Assembly (NCBI GenBank): GCA_003543115.1
Contig: DPJH01000033.1
Coordinates: 1-25,004 of the forward strand
Direction: 5' to 3'
Source of the DNA: Candidatus Moraniibacteriota bacterium
Lineage (GTDB): Bacteria; Patescibacteriota; Minisyncoccia; Moranbacterales; UBA2206
DNA: 25,004 bases
In this document: in pieces, positions 1 through 8,115 of the stretch
Position numbering within the stretch: the first letter of the stretch is position 1
Layout of the letters: each line of letters starts with the position of its first letter
Program-made: the position numbers and the translations under genes
The notes under the pieces: model-generated
Seen by the model: only the letters and a program-made list of their open reading frames with translations
Database searches by the model: none
What the model was told of the DNA's origin: nothing

Positions 1-27
1 AAAGATGAATTAAAAAAATACTTTTAG
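1..27 (+). CDS. C-terminal tail of an upstream gene (partial)
   Basis: An open frame enters from the left edge, encodes KDELKKYF and ends in TAG at 25-27. A hairpin terminator follows seven bases later, which is what the end of a real gene should look like. Eight residues are too few to name the protein, and the reading frame rests only on the stop-plus-terminator arrangement. Confidence 0.4.
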   Translation, partial: KDELKKYF

Positions 28-33
28 ATAGAC

Positions 34-66
34 AAAAACAGCTTAATTGAAAAAAAGCTGTTTTTT
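34..66 (+). terminator. Intrinsic terminator after the upstream partial gene
   Basis: The arms AAAAACAGCTT (34-44) and AAGCTGTTTTTT (55-66) pair over about 11 bases around a 10-base A-rich loop, and the right arm ends in a T run. It separates the upstream gene from the proS promoter that starts 15 bases further on. Confidence 0.8.
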
Positions 67-80
67 GTTTCGAGAGGGAA

Positions 81-109
81 TTGCCAAAGGGCTTTAAATA
101 AGGTAAAAT
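81..109 (+). promoter_or_regulatory. Sigma-70-type promoter of proS, probably giving a near-leaderless mRNA
   Basis: TTGCCA (81-86), a 17-base spacer and TAAAAT (104-109) match the housekeeping promoter pattern. Initiation 6-8 bases after the -10 box would fall at about 115-117, and the proS ATG is at 118, so the transcript would have essentially no leader. No Shine-Dalgarno sequence lies between the -10 box and the ATG. Confidence 0.65.
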
Positions 110-117
110 AAATTTAT

Positions 118-1365
118 ATGAAACAATCGCAATTATTTACAAAAACAACCAAAGACGCCCTAAAAGATGAAGTGAGTGTCAATGCGCAGCTTCTTATTCG
201 GGCAGGGTTTATAAACAAGGAAATGGCGGGAGTCTATGCCTATTTGCCGTTGGGATTGCGTGTAATAGAAAAAATCAAGAAAATTATCCGAGAGGAAATG
301 GACGCCATTGGGGGACAAGAAATAATCATGTCTTCGCTTCAGCCAAAAGGGGTTTGGGAATCCACTGGTCGCTGGAGTGACGAGGTGGTGGATGTTTGGT
401 TTAAATCTAAATTGAAAAATGGAACAGATGTCGGTTTTGGCTGGTCGCATGAAGAACCGATTACTGAAATGATGAAGAGATTTTTGACTAGCTACCGTGA
501 TTTTCCAGCTTACGCCTATCAATTCCAAACAAAACTACGCAATGAATTGCGCGCGAAAAGCGGCATTATGCGGGGGCGGGAATTTGTCATGAAAGATTTG
601 TATAGTTACGATGTTGATGAGACGCGCCATCTGGCTTTTTATGAAAGTGTTAAGGGAGCTTATATGAATGTCTTCAGAAGAGTCGGATTGGGGGATATAA
701 CCTATATAACTTTTGCAGCTGGAGGAGCTTTCACCAAATATAGTCATGAATTTCAAACAATTACTGAGGCGGGAGAGGATTATATCTATGTTAATAAGGA
801 AAAAGGTATCGCAGTCAATGAAGAGGTTCTAGATGATTCTGTTTTGACTGAACTTGGTGTTTCAAAAAATGAACTGACTAAAGTTAAATCAGCGGAGGTT
901 GGAAATATATTCAACTTCGGTACTGCAAAATGTGATGATATGAATCTATTTGTGACTGATAAACAAGGAAAGCAAGCATCAGTCTATCTGGGGTCATATG
1001 GCATCGGAGTAACACGTCTGATGGGAGTAGTTGCTGAACACTTTGCTGATGAAAGGGGAATGATTTGGTCAGAAGAAATAGCGCCTTTTGCTGTCCACCT
1101 GCTGAGCCTTAATCAAAACGAAAAAGCTGAAGAAATTTATAATGCTTTGAACAAGGCTGGAGTGGAAGTTTTGTTTGATGATAGAGATGCAAACGCCGGA
1201 GTGAAGTTTGCCGATGCGGATCTAATGGGAATGCCATATCAACTAGTGGTCAGCGAAAAAAACATCAGAGACAATAGAGTCGAAATTAAAAATAGAAAAA
1301 GCGGAGCAGTGGAATATGTATCTTTGGATAATTCTGAAATTGTAAGATATTTCGGAAAGAAATAA
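118..1365 (+). CDS. proS: Prolyl-tRNA synthetase, short form without editing insert
   Basis: Class II aminoacyl-tRNA synthetase that charges tRNA-Pro with proline in the cytoplasm. Visible landmarks are the N-terminal segment around AGVYAYLPLG (37-46), the motif 2 region FQTKLRNELRAKSGIMRGRE (136-155), the SHEFQ block (209-213) and motif 3 GSYGIGVTRL (292-301). A C-terminal anticodon-binding domain runs from about residue 325 to 415. Typical bacterial ProRS has about 570 residues, with an INS domain of about 180 residues between motifs 2 and 3 that hydrolyses Ala-tRNA-Pro. Here the gap between SHEFQ and motif 3 is only about 80 residues, so the editing domain is absent. Similar short forms are known in alphaproteobacteria. 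The ATG at 118 directly follows a promoter, and a terminator lies just after the stop. Confidence 0.95.
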   Translation: MKQSQLFTKTTKDALKDEVSVNAQLLIRAGFINKEMAGVYAYLPLGLRVIEKIKKIIREEMDAIGGQEIIMSSLQPKGVWESTGRWSDEVVDVWFKSKLKNGTDVGFGWSHEEPITEMMKRFLTSYRDFPAYAYQFQTKLRNELRAKSGIMRGREFVMKDLYSYDVDETRHLAFYESVKGAYMNVFRRVGLGDITYITFAAGGAFTKYSHEFQTITEAGEDYIYVNKEKGIAVNEEVLDDSVLTELGVSKNELTKVKSAEVGNIFNFGTAKCDDMNLFVTDKQGKQASVYLGSYGIGVTRLMGVVAEHFADERGMIWSEEIAPFAVHLLSLNQNEKAEEIYNALNKAGVEVLFDDRDANAGVKFADADLMGMPYQLVVSEKNIRDNRVEIKNRKSGAVEYVSLDNSEIVRYFGKK

Positions 1366-1381
1366 CCCAAGAAAAATCATG

Positions 1382-1413
1382 CCGCTCCGCTGAAACGGAG
1401 CGGTGTTTATTTG
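1382..1413 (+). terminator. Intrinsic terminator of proS
   Basis: A perfect 8-bp GC-rich stem, CCGCTCCG (1382-1389) with CGGAGCGG (1396-1403) around a 6-base loop, is followed by TGTTTATTTGT. The hairpin rules out the upstream GTG at 1403 as the start of the next gene, because that GTG lies in its right arm. Confidence 0.8.
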
Positions 1414-1432
1414 TATTATATGCGAAAAAATT

Positions 1433-3235
1433 ATGAAGAAAAGTAAAAAAAAGGAACAATTTATTCCAGAGAAAATAGAGATTTATGATATGAACGGTTT
1501 TTGGGTTCGCATCTTTAAATTGCTCAAGCCATCCCACCGTCAAATATTGGCACTGTTATTTATCGTTTTATTTTTGGAGGCAATAAGATTGATCGGTCCA
1601 TATATATTGAAGCTTATCATAGATCTTATTTCCAACTTTTCAAGAGAAGAAGCGAATAAAATTATTTTTTATGTGGGATTGATGCTTGTAGTCAATCAGT
1701 TCACTTCTTTTTTGGCTTTTTTTCAAGATAATAGAATTTTCAAAATTCTAATTGATGTAGAGAAATATTTATCTAAAAACGCATTTGCAAAAATGGTGTC
1801 TTTGAGCTTGGGCTATCATGAGAAAGAAAATACCGGAAATAAGATCATGAAAATTCAAAGAGGGGTCAATAAGATCGAGGAGCTTTTGGGAAATCTGTTT
1901 TGGGAAGTCGTTCCTACAATCATTCAAATTGTTTTCACTACAGCTATACTATTTTTTGTAGATTGGAGATTTGGCCTTGTGATTTTAATTTTTTCTCCTG
2001 TTTTCCTGCTTTTGACAATCCAAGTCAATAAGGAAGTTTATCCGTTCAGAAAGGCCCGCTACAATATGGAAGAAGAGGCCTCTGGCGTAATGGCTCAATC
2101 GATTATCAATATCAATGCTGTCAAATCTTTCGTGCAAGAAAAGCGGGAGACAGGATTTTTTGGAAAAATCCGCGACAAAATCGGAAAACAAGTCTTATTT
2201 GAATACGGCAAAGTTATGCGTCAGAATCTGAAAAGAAATTTTGTTATTGATTTTGGCCGGGCCTTGATCATCATATCGGGAGTCTATCTTATTTATGAAG
2301 GGGGAATCACGATCGGAACCATGGTTTTCGTATATACTATTTCAGAAAAATCGCTGTTATCATTGTTTAGGATATCGCGCCTCTATGATCGCATTATGGA
2401 AAGCGCTGAAGCAGTGGATAGATTGTATTTTTTGTCCTTAGAGGAATCAGATGTCTTGAATCCTACAAACGGTCTGAAGCCGGAAAATTTGTGCGGGGAG
2501 ATCGAATTCAAGGATGTTGATTTTTCTTATGCTGATAATAATTTAAAAGCTCTCGATAGGGCAAGTTTTAAAATTCAATCTGACTGCGTAACGGCTCTCG
2601 TTGGGCCATCCGGAGGAGGAAAAACCACTGTTATCCGTATGATTTATCGACATTATGACGCTATTTCGGGAAAAGTGCTCTTGGATGGAAAAAATATTAA
2701 GGAGTACGATATTCATAGCTTCAGAAAATTTATGGCTATCGTGCCTCAGGATGTAGAAATTTTTAGCGCTTCCATCAGGGATAATATTTCTTACGCCAGA
2801 CCGCATGCCACTAAAAAAGAAATTGAAGCGGCGGCTCGCATTGCTAATGCTGAGGAGTTCATTGCTCAATTTCAAGATGGCTATGAAACAATGGCAGGTG
2901 AGCGAGGCATCAAGCTTTCTGGCGGACAACGGCAGAGAATCGGGATTGCCAGGGCCATTTTAGCTAATCCTAAAATTTTGATCTTTGATGAGGCGACTAG
3001 CAATCTTGATTCTCAAAGCGAAAGGCTGATTCAAGATGCCATGGATAAGATTTGCAAGAATAGAACTGTGATTTTAATTGCTCACCGTTTGAGCACCATC
3101 AGAAAAGCCGACAAAATTATTGTTTTGGAAAAAGGAAAAGTCATTGAATCAGGCAGCCATCATGAATTAGCCAAATCTGATGGCGGACTTTATCAAAAAT
3201 TGCTGCAACTGCAGCAAATGGGGGATGTGGACTAA
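1433..3235 (+). CDS. ABC exporter half-transporter (MsbA/LmrA-like)
   Basis: Fused membrane and ATPase subunit of a type I ABC exporter, expected to act as a dimer in the cytoplasmic membrane. Residues 1 to about 330 are a hydrophobic membrane domain with about six spans. The ATPase domain follows, with Walker A GPSGGGKT (from residue 391), a Q-loop VPQD, signature LSGGQ (495-499), Walker B LIFDEATS with D519-E520, and H-loop H551. All catalytic residues are present, so it should be an active ATPase. I chose ATG 1433 (600 residues) over an in-frame GTG at 1403, which sits inside the proS terminator. No Shine-Dalgarno sequence is visible. The substrate cannot be read from sequence; lipid, peptide or drug export are the usual options. 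Confidence 0.9.
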   Translation: MKKSKKKEQFIPEKIEIYDMNGFWVRIFKLLKPSHRQILALLFIVLFLEAIRLIGPYILKLIIDLISNFSREEANKIIFYVGLMLVVNQFTSFLAFFQDNRIFKILIDVEKYLSKNAFAKMVSLSLGYHEKENTGNKIMKIQRGVNKIEELLGNLFWEVVPTIIQIVFTTAILFFVDWRFGLVILIFSPVFLLLTIQVNKEVYPFRKARYNMEEEASGVMAQSIININAVKSFVQEKRETGFFGKIRDKIGKQVLFEYGKVMRQNLKRNFVIDFGRALIIISGVYLIYEGGITIGTMVFVYTISEKSLLSLFRISRLYDRIMESAEAVDRLYFLSLEESDVLNPTNGLKPENLCGEIEFKDVDFSYADNNLKALDRASFKIQSDCVTALVGPSGGGKTTVIRMIYRHYDAISGKVLLDGKNIKEYDIHSFRKFMAIVPQDVEIFSASIRDNISYARPHATKKEIEAAARIANAEEFIAQFQDGYETMAGERGIKLSGGQRQRIGIARAILANPKILIFDEATSNLDSQSERLIQDAMDKICKNRTVILIAHRLSTIRKADKIIVLEKGKVIESGSHHELAKSDGGLYQKLLQLQQMGDVD

Positions 3236-3238
3236 TTA

Positions 3239-3267
3239 TTGTAAAATGGCTGTAAATATTGTATCAT
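3239..3267 (+). promoter_or_regulatory. Promoter for the response regulator gene
   Basis: TTGTAA (3239-3244), a 17-base spacer and TATCAT (3262-3267) lie just after the ABC transporter stop. Transcription would begin near 3274, inside an ACATAAG/CTTATGT inverted repeat (3270-3292) that fills most of the short leader before the ATG at 3302. Confidence 0.5.
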
Positions 3268-3301
3268 TAACATAAGTTATTAAATCTTATGTGCCAAAAA
3301 T

Positions 3302-4108
3302 ATGACTAAAGTTATCATAGTAGAAGATGATCCGATGATTTCTGAGATCTATCATAAAAAGTTTTCTGACTCCGGCTTTGAAGTCCTTATTGCTATGAAT
3401 GCAGAGCAAGCCCTTGATTTGGCGAGAACTGAAAAAGCTGATTTGGTGATGACGGATTTGATTATGCCCAAAATGGATGGATTTCAATTGATCGAAGCTC
3501 TTAGGAATGAAGGCTATGACAAGGATATAAAGATTATTGTGACCAGCAATCTAAGCGAAAGAGCTGATAGGGAAAAAGCTTTGAATTTGGGTGCCAATGG
3601 ATTTGTGGCTAAATCAGATTACAGCCCGAGCGAATTGGTAGCGGAAATACAAAGACTGATGGACCAATATCAGCAGCAGAAAAAAAATTCAGTCAAATTG
3701 GAAAAAATTAAGAATGGGGAGGATCATGGTAACGGAAAAAAAGTTTTATTGATTGAGGATGAGGATATTTTCATTGAAATGTTCGGAGAGAAGCTTGAGC
3801 AGGACGGTTTCATTGTTGAAGCGGCAAGAAACGGAGCTTGGGGAGTAAAAGAAGCTATGAAGAACAAATATGATATTTTGGTTGTTGACATGGTCATGCC
3901 GGCTATGACAGGTGAAGAGATGATAGCCAAGCTAAAGTCCAATGAGAATACAAAAAATATTCCCATCATTGCTCTGTCAGCTTCTGTGGAAGATGATGTG
4001 GCAAAAAGAGTGCAAAAAATGGGAATTGAATGTTTCTTTGTCAAAACTCAAATTACACCGAGCAAATTAAGCAGAAAAATTGAAGAATTGTTGGAGATGC
4101 AATCGTAG
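3302..4108 (+). CDS. Tandem-receiver (REC-REC) response regulator
   Basis: Two CheY-like receiver domains and no output domain. REC1 (about 1-122) has acidic residues D9-D10, the phospho-acceptor D52 in TDLIMPKMDG, T81 and K104. REC2 (about 145-266) has E152-D153, acceptor D196 in VDMVMPAMTG, S226 and K248. Both complete sets of phosphorylation residues are present, so both halves should be able to accept phosphate. A Q/K-rich linker joins them. No histidine kinase gene is in the window, so the partner is an orphan or lies elsewhere. It likely works by protein-protein contact, as single-domain CheY-type regulators do. The gene has its own promoter and lies 25 bases before aspS. Confidence 0.9.
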   Translation: MTKVIIVEDDPMISEIYHKKFSDSGFEVLIAMNAEQALDLARTEKADLVMTDLIMPKMDGFQLIEALRNEGYDKDIKIIVTSNLSERADREKALNLGANGFVAKSDYSPSELVAEIQRLMDQYQQQKKNSVKLEKIKNGEDHGNGKKVLLIEDEDIFIEMFGEKLEQDGFIVEAARNGAWGVKEAMKNKYDILVVDMVMPAMTGEEMIAKLKSNENTKNIPIIALSASVEDDVAKRVQKMGIECFFVKTQITPSKLSRKIEELLEMQS

Positions 4109-4133
4109 AACAAGTAATTATATTTAAAATAAT

Positions 4134-5453
4134 ATGGAAAGAGTATTAATCGAAAAAACACCGAACTTGGTAGGGAAAATAGTGAAGCTAAAAGGATGGG
4201 TTAATATTAGGCGCGATCACGGAAAGCTTATTTTTATTGATTTGCGCGATAGGACAGGAAAAATTCAGATGGTTATTATTCCTGATAAAGAGGAGGCTTA
4301 TAAAGCGGCTAAGGAAATCAGAAATGAATATATAATCGAAGTAGAGGGGTTGGTGAAAGCTCGTCCCGGGGGAGCAAAAAATGAAAAAAGCAACACCGGA
4401 GGAGTGGAAATTGAAGTAGAAAAACTGTTTGTTATTTCCAAGCCTGAAGTGGAAATGCCAGTTAATATTTCGGAAGATAACATGAATTTACAATTGGAAA
4501 CTCTTTTGGATAACCGGACCATAACTCTTCGCAATGAAAAAGTTAAGGCTATTTTCAAGATTTATTCTGAAATTATCAGCGCTTACTCTCGATTTATGAA
4601 AAGTGAAAGTTTTGTGGAAATTAAGACGCCTAAAATCCTCAGTTCTGCCACTGAGGGAGGAGCGAATTTTTTCAAAATAAAATATTTTGACCAGGATGCC
4701 TACTTGGCGCAAAGCCCTCAGTTTTACAAACAAGCTGGAGCAGCTATTTTTGAGAGGGTATTCGAGGTAGGATCCGTCTTTAGGGCAGAACCTCATTATA
4801 CTACGAGGCATGTCAATGAATATATCGGCCTTGATGCAGAGATGGCTTTTATAGATGGATTTGAGGATGTGATGGATGAACTTGAAAAAGTGATGCAATA
4901 TGTTTTGAGTGAAATTGCAAAGAATTGCTCGCGAGAGCTTGAAATGTACGGAGTGGAAATTTTTCCGGTAGAAAAAATCCCTAAAATGAAATTGACGGAA
5001 GCGCTGGATATTTTGGATAAGGAATATGGGAAAAAAATGGAAGAGGTTGATATTGATGCTGAGGGAGAGCGCTTGATCTGCGAATGGGTGAAAAAGAATC
5101 ATCAGAGCGATTTTGTTTTTCTAACTCACTATCCGACTAGCATTCGACCGTTCTATTCTATGCCAAGTTCTGACCCTCAATATACAGAGACATTCGATCT
5201 TTTGTTCATGGGAGTGGAAATTGCTAGCGGTGGACAAAGAATTCATGATTATAATCAATTAGTTGCTAGCATCAAGAAAAAAGGTCTTGATCCTGAACAA
5301 TTTAATGATTATTTGGATATTTTCAAATATGGAGTTCCTCCGCATGGAGGATGGGGACTTGGGTCTGAGAGAATCGTACAGAAAATACTGGCATTGGGAA
5401 GCATCAAGGAAGCCATTCTTTTTCCGAGGGATGTAAAAAGATTAACGCCATAA
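4134..5453 (+). CDS. aspS: Aspartyl-tRNA synthetase, archaeal-type, probably non-discriminating
   Basis: Class IIb synthetase. An OB-fold anticodon-binding domain (about 1-105, with GWVNIRRDHG at 21-30 and IDLRDRTG) is followed by the catalytic domain. This contains TEGGANFF, the motif 2 region FEVGSVFRAEPHYTTRHVNE (R217) and motif 3 GGWGLGSERI near residue 410. At 439 residues it lacks the GAD insertion of ordinary bacterial AspRS (about 590 residues) and matches the archaeal/eukaryotic architecture. With gatB downstream, Asn-tRNA is probably made by mischarging tRNA-Asn with aspartate followed by amidation. This is inference: the residue after GWV is N, neither the W of discriminating archaeal forms nor the H common in relaxed ones. 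No Shine-Dalgarno sequence is visible. Confidence 0.92.
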   Translation: MERVLIEKTPNLVGKIVKLKGWVNIRRDHGKLIFIDLRDRTGKIQMVIIPDKEEAYKAAKEIRNEYIIEVEGLVKARPGGAKNEKSNTGGVEIEVEKLFVISKPEVEMPVNISEDNMNLQLETLLDNRTITLRNEKVKAIFKIYSEIISAYSRFMKSESFVEIKTPKILSSATEGGANFFKIKYFDQDAYLAQSPQFYKQAGAAIFERVFEVGSVFRAEPHYTTRHVNEYIGLDAEMAFIDGFEDVMDELEKVMQYVLSEIAKNCSRELEMYGVEIFPVEKIPKMKLTEALDILDKEYGKKMEEVDIDAEGERLICEWVKKNHQSDFVFLTHYPTSIRPFYSMPSSDPQYTETFDLLFMGVEIASGGQRIHDYNQLVASIKKKGLDPEQFNDYLDIFKYGVPPHGGWGLGSERIVQKILALGSIKEAILFPRDVKRLTP

Positions 5454-5485
5454 TATATAACCAGTAATATAAAAACAAAAAACAA

Positions 5486-6664
5486 ATGCACAGTGAAAAA
5501 TTGGATGAAAATAGATTGAAATTGACAAGTTTCGTCACTCTTTTGATGGGATTTTCTCAAGCCATGCTTGTCTATATAATGTCTTCGTATTTTGAGCTCT
5601 CTAGCGGAATTGAAAATATAGGTGTGTTTTACGGATTTTCTTATGTGGTTTTTCTCTTTGTGCTGCTTAATTTTCATAAATTGGTCAGAATTGGAGGAAA
5701 GTCAAATATTTTTTATTTTTCATTGCTGGCTAAAATAATCGCTTTGACCATGCTTGTTTTGATGGGACCCTCAAAGGCATCGGTGGCATTGATGATGCTT
5801 TATATTATCTTGGGCCACATTGAATGGGTAGCGTTGGACGCTATCGTTGAAAGCTTTTCGGTTGACAAGAAGTCAGGAAGGATAAGAGGTTTGCATCTTA
5901 CTATTGTTAATGCCGGATTTATGTTCGGCCCATTTATTTCTATGGATATCCTGGAAAAAATGGGATTCCATGGTGTTTTTATGCTAGCTCTTGTTTTTAA
6001 CTGCTTTGTTTTTATTTTTTCCTTGATAGGTTTTCGCAGCGTCAACCATAGATTCGATCAAAAACTGAAGTTTGTGGATATCATAAAAAAGGTTATCGTG
6101 AGAAAGAATATCATGCGTATATATTATATTGCATTTGCTTTGGATTTTTTCTATGCTGTTATGACAATCTATGCCCCGATCTATTTGCAAGGATTGGGGT
6201 ATTCTTGGGAAAAAATAGGCATTATCTTTACAATAATGCTCATCCCGTTTGTTTTGGTGCAATATCCGATGGGTGTTCTGGCTGATAAGAGGACGGGCGA
6301 AAAAGAATTTATCATTTTTTCTCTCTTGATTATGGCGGTTTCTACTATCTCCGTTTACTTTATTGGAACTGGAACCGTTTTTTTATGGGCTGTTATCTTG
6401 TTTTTCACAAGAATCGGAGCAGCTCTTTTGGAAATTCTTCGCGATTCATATTTTTTCAAAAAAGTAGATGCATATGATGTCGATATCATAGGATTTTTCC
6501 GTACATCCTTGCCTATGGCTTATATCGCCGCTACTATGTTTTGTACGTTGACGCTTTTTTTCTTGTCCATAAAATTTACTTTCATATTGGCTGGAATCGT
6601 AACTCTTTCGGCTTTATATCCGGCTTTTAAATTGGTTGATAATAAGTCGGAAAAAGAAACTTAA
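5486..6664 (+). CDS. Major facilitator superfamily transporter
   Basis: Integral membrane protein of 392 residues with about 12 hydrophobic segments (roughly 15-35, 45-65, 75-93, 98-116, 137-155, 163-183, 210-232, 243-262, 274-292, 297-315, 342-361 and 364-382). A basic loop containing GVLADKRTGEKE follows the eighth segment, which is the usual place of the MFS GxLaDr-GrR motif. Another basic loop (about 186-210) sits between the two six-helix halves. It most likely moves a small solute across the cytoplasmic membrane. I see nothing that fixes the substrate. It follows aspS by 32 bases with no terminator between, so co-transcription is possible. No Shine-Dalgarno sequence; the leader is A-rich. 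Confidence 0.85.
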   Translation: MHSEKLDENRLKLTSFVTLLMGFSQAMLVYIMSSYFELSSGIENIGVFYGFSYVVFLFVLLNFHKLVRIGGKSNIFYFSLLAKIIALTMLVLMGPSKASVALMMLYIILGHIEWVALDAIVESFSVDKKSGRIRGLHLTIVNAGFMFGPFISMDILEKMGFHGVFMLALVFNCFVFIFSLIGFRSVNHRFDQKLKFVDIIKKVIVRKNIMRIYYIAFALDFFYAVMTIYAPIYLQGLGYSWEKIGIIFTIMLIPFVLVQYPMGVLADKRTGEKEFIIFSLLIMAVSTISVYFIGTGTVFLWAVILFFTRIGAALLEILRDSYFFKKVDAYDVDIIGFFRTSLPMAYIAATMFCTLTLFFLSIKFTFILAGIVTLSALYPAFKLVDNKSEKET

Positions 6665-6727
6665 ATCAGCGTAAAATAAATATAATTCTGTTTCCAAGAA
6701 ATTATTTGCTTGGGGTATGATTTTCGT

Positions 6728-6756
6728 TTGAAAGAAAAAGAAATAGATGATATGAT
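6728..6756 (+). promoter_or_regulatory. Strong sigma-70-type promoter of scpA-scpB
   Basis: TTGAAA (6728-6733), exactly 17 bases, then TATGAT (6751-6756). It lies in the 158-base gap between the MFS gene and scpA and predicts a leader of about 60 bases. The rest of the gap holds a GTAAAATAAAT word (6671-6681) and a weak CCAAG/CTTGG inverted repeat (6694-6713), with no other gene visible. Confidence 0.75.
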
Positions 6757-6822
6757 GAGTTAGTGATTTGATGTAAGATAAATATTTTTTGGCAGGAGCG
6801 TGTATTGTTGAATTTTTGATTT

Positions 6823-7536
6823 ATGGTTTATAATGTAAAAACTGACAAATTTGAAGGCCCAATGGATTTGCTTTTGGAGCTTATAGAAAAAGAAAAGCTT
6901 GATGTTACAGAGCTTAGTTTGGCGCATGTAGCTGATCAATATCTGGAATATATTAGAAACGAAGAAGATATAAAACTGGAGAATTTGGCAGAATTTTTAT
7001 CAGTAGCTTCTAAATTAATTCTTATAAAATCAAGGGCCCTTTTGCCTCTTTTGGAGTTTAGCGAGGAAGAAGAGGAAGAAATAAAGGATTTGGCAAAACA
7101 GCTTGAGGAGTATAAGAAATTTAAGGAAGCCTCTCTTGTGTTGGGCAAGATGAGCGAAGCGGGAAGAGTCAGTTATGAAAGGCCGAGTTATGCAGGCGTT
7201 CAAGATATTTTTTATCCGCCAGAAAATGTAAATATATACGATTTTAGAAAATATTTCCAGTCGGTCTTGCAAGAAATTCCTATCGTAGAAAAATTGGACG
7301 AAGAAATTGTCCGAGAGGTGATAACTCTCGAGGAAAAAATCAATGATTTGCAAAATACCCTGCGGCAAAGAGTGGAAATGTCTTTTGGGGAATTAACGCA
7401 TAACGCTACGGATAAGATCGATGTCATTCTTTCTTTTCTGGCTATGCTGGAAATGGTAAAGCAAAGAATAATCGATGTTGAACAGAATGAATTATTTCAG
7501 GAAATAAAAATGAGAAATAAGGGAGTAAATGAATAA
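6823..7536 (+). CDS. scpA: Segregation and condensation protein A (kleisin)
   Basis: Kleisin subunit that bridges the SMC ATPase heads and binds ScpB, acting in chromosome compaction and segregation. The N-terminus carries the family hallmark FEGPMDLLLELIEKEKLDVT (residues 9-28), followed by LAEFLSVASKLILIKSRALL (56-75) and then an acidic EEEEEE stretch. The C-terminal end (VILSFLAMLEMVKQRIIDVEQ) matches the winged-helix segment that contacts SMC. At 237 residues it has the usual length. It lies 17 bases before scpB and shares the promoter upstream. A GGCAGGAG element is present but about 24 bases before the ATG, too far to act as a normal ribosome binding site. Confidence 0.95.
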   Translation: MVYNVKTDKFEGPMDLLLELIEKEKLDVTELSLAHVADQYLEYIRNEEDIKLENLAEFLSVASKLILIKSRALLPLLEFSEEEEEEIKDLAKQLEEYKKFKEASLVLGKMSEAGRVSYERPSYAGVQDIFYPPENVNIYDFRKYFQSVLQEIPIVEKLDEEIVREVITLEEKINDLQNTLRQRVEMSFGELTHNATDKIDVILSFLAMLEMVKQRIIDVEQNELFQEIKMRNKGVNE

Positions 7537-7553
7537 TTAGTGTTTAATATATT

Positions 7554-8093
7554 ATGGAACAAGAAAAGATAAAATCAATCATTGAAAGTATCCTGTTTGT
7601 TAGCGGCGAGGCCGTTAGTGTTTCCAAAATAGCAAAAATTATCGGCATTACGGCAGAGGAAGTTGAAATTGCTGTTGCGTCTCTTCGGGAAGAATACGGA
7701 AAAGACAAAGGAATGATCATTATTAGAAAAGAACAGGAAATTCAAATGGCCACTAATCCCGAAAATGCTTCTGTTATCGATCAATTGATAAAAAGTGAAA
7801 TTCAGGAAAACTTGAGCAAAGCGGCCCTTGAAGTTTTGGCTATTATCTCTTATCGGGGACCAATTACCCGGGTGGAAATAGAGGCTATCAGGGGAGTTAA
7901 TTGCAGCTTTACCGTCAGATCTCTTATGATGAGAGGGCTTTTGGAGAGAATTGAAAATCCTAAAGATAACAGAGGATATTTATATAAGATTTCGTTTGAT
8001 TTTTTGAGAAAGTTAGGGGTTGACAGCATTGAAAAGCTGCCGGATTACGAGATGCTTTCCAAGGATGAGAGAATAGACAGTATCATAAATTAG
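7554..8093 (+). CDS. scpB: Segregation and condensation protein B
   Basis: Dimeric partner of ScpA in the SMC-ScpAB complex. It has two winged-helix units: the N-terminal one begins KIKSIIESILFVSGEAVSVS and the second contains LEVLAIISYRGPITRVEIEA with IRGVNCSFTVRSLMMRGLLE, the most conserved block of the family. At 179 residues it is of ordinary length. It follows scpA by 17 bases and is probably co-transcribed with it. The stop is TAG. No Shine-Dalgarno sequence precedes the ATG. Confidence 0.95.
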   Translation: MEQEKIKSIIESILFVSGEAVSVSKIAKIIGITAEEVEIAVASLREEYGKDKGMIIIRKEQEIQMATNPENASVIDQLIKSEIQENLSKAALEVLAIISYRGPITRVEIEAIRGVNCSFTVRSLMMRGLLERIENPKDNRGYLYKISFDFLRKLGVDSIEKLPDYEMLSKDERIDSIIN

Positions 8094-8115
8094 ACTTTTG
8101 TAAAATTATCTACTT

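Noticed and set aside
1403..1432. Upstream GTG start for the ABC transporter
   Set aside because: The GTG is part of the proS terminator stem and has no ribosome site; ATG 1433 is the better start.
4488..5102. Long 204-codon open frame on the minus strand across aspS
   Set aside because: It is a shadow of aspS with low-complexity F/H/I-rich translation and no family motif. Other long antisense frames in the window look the same.
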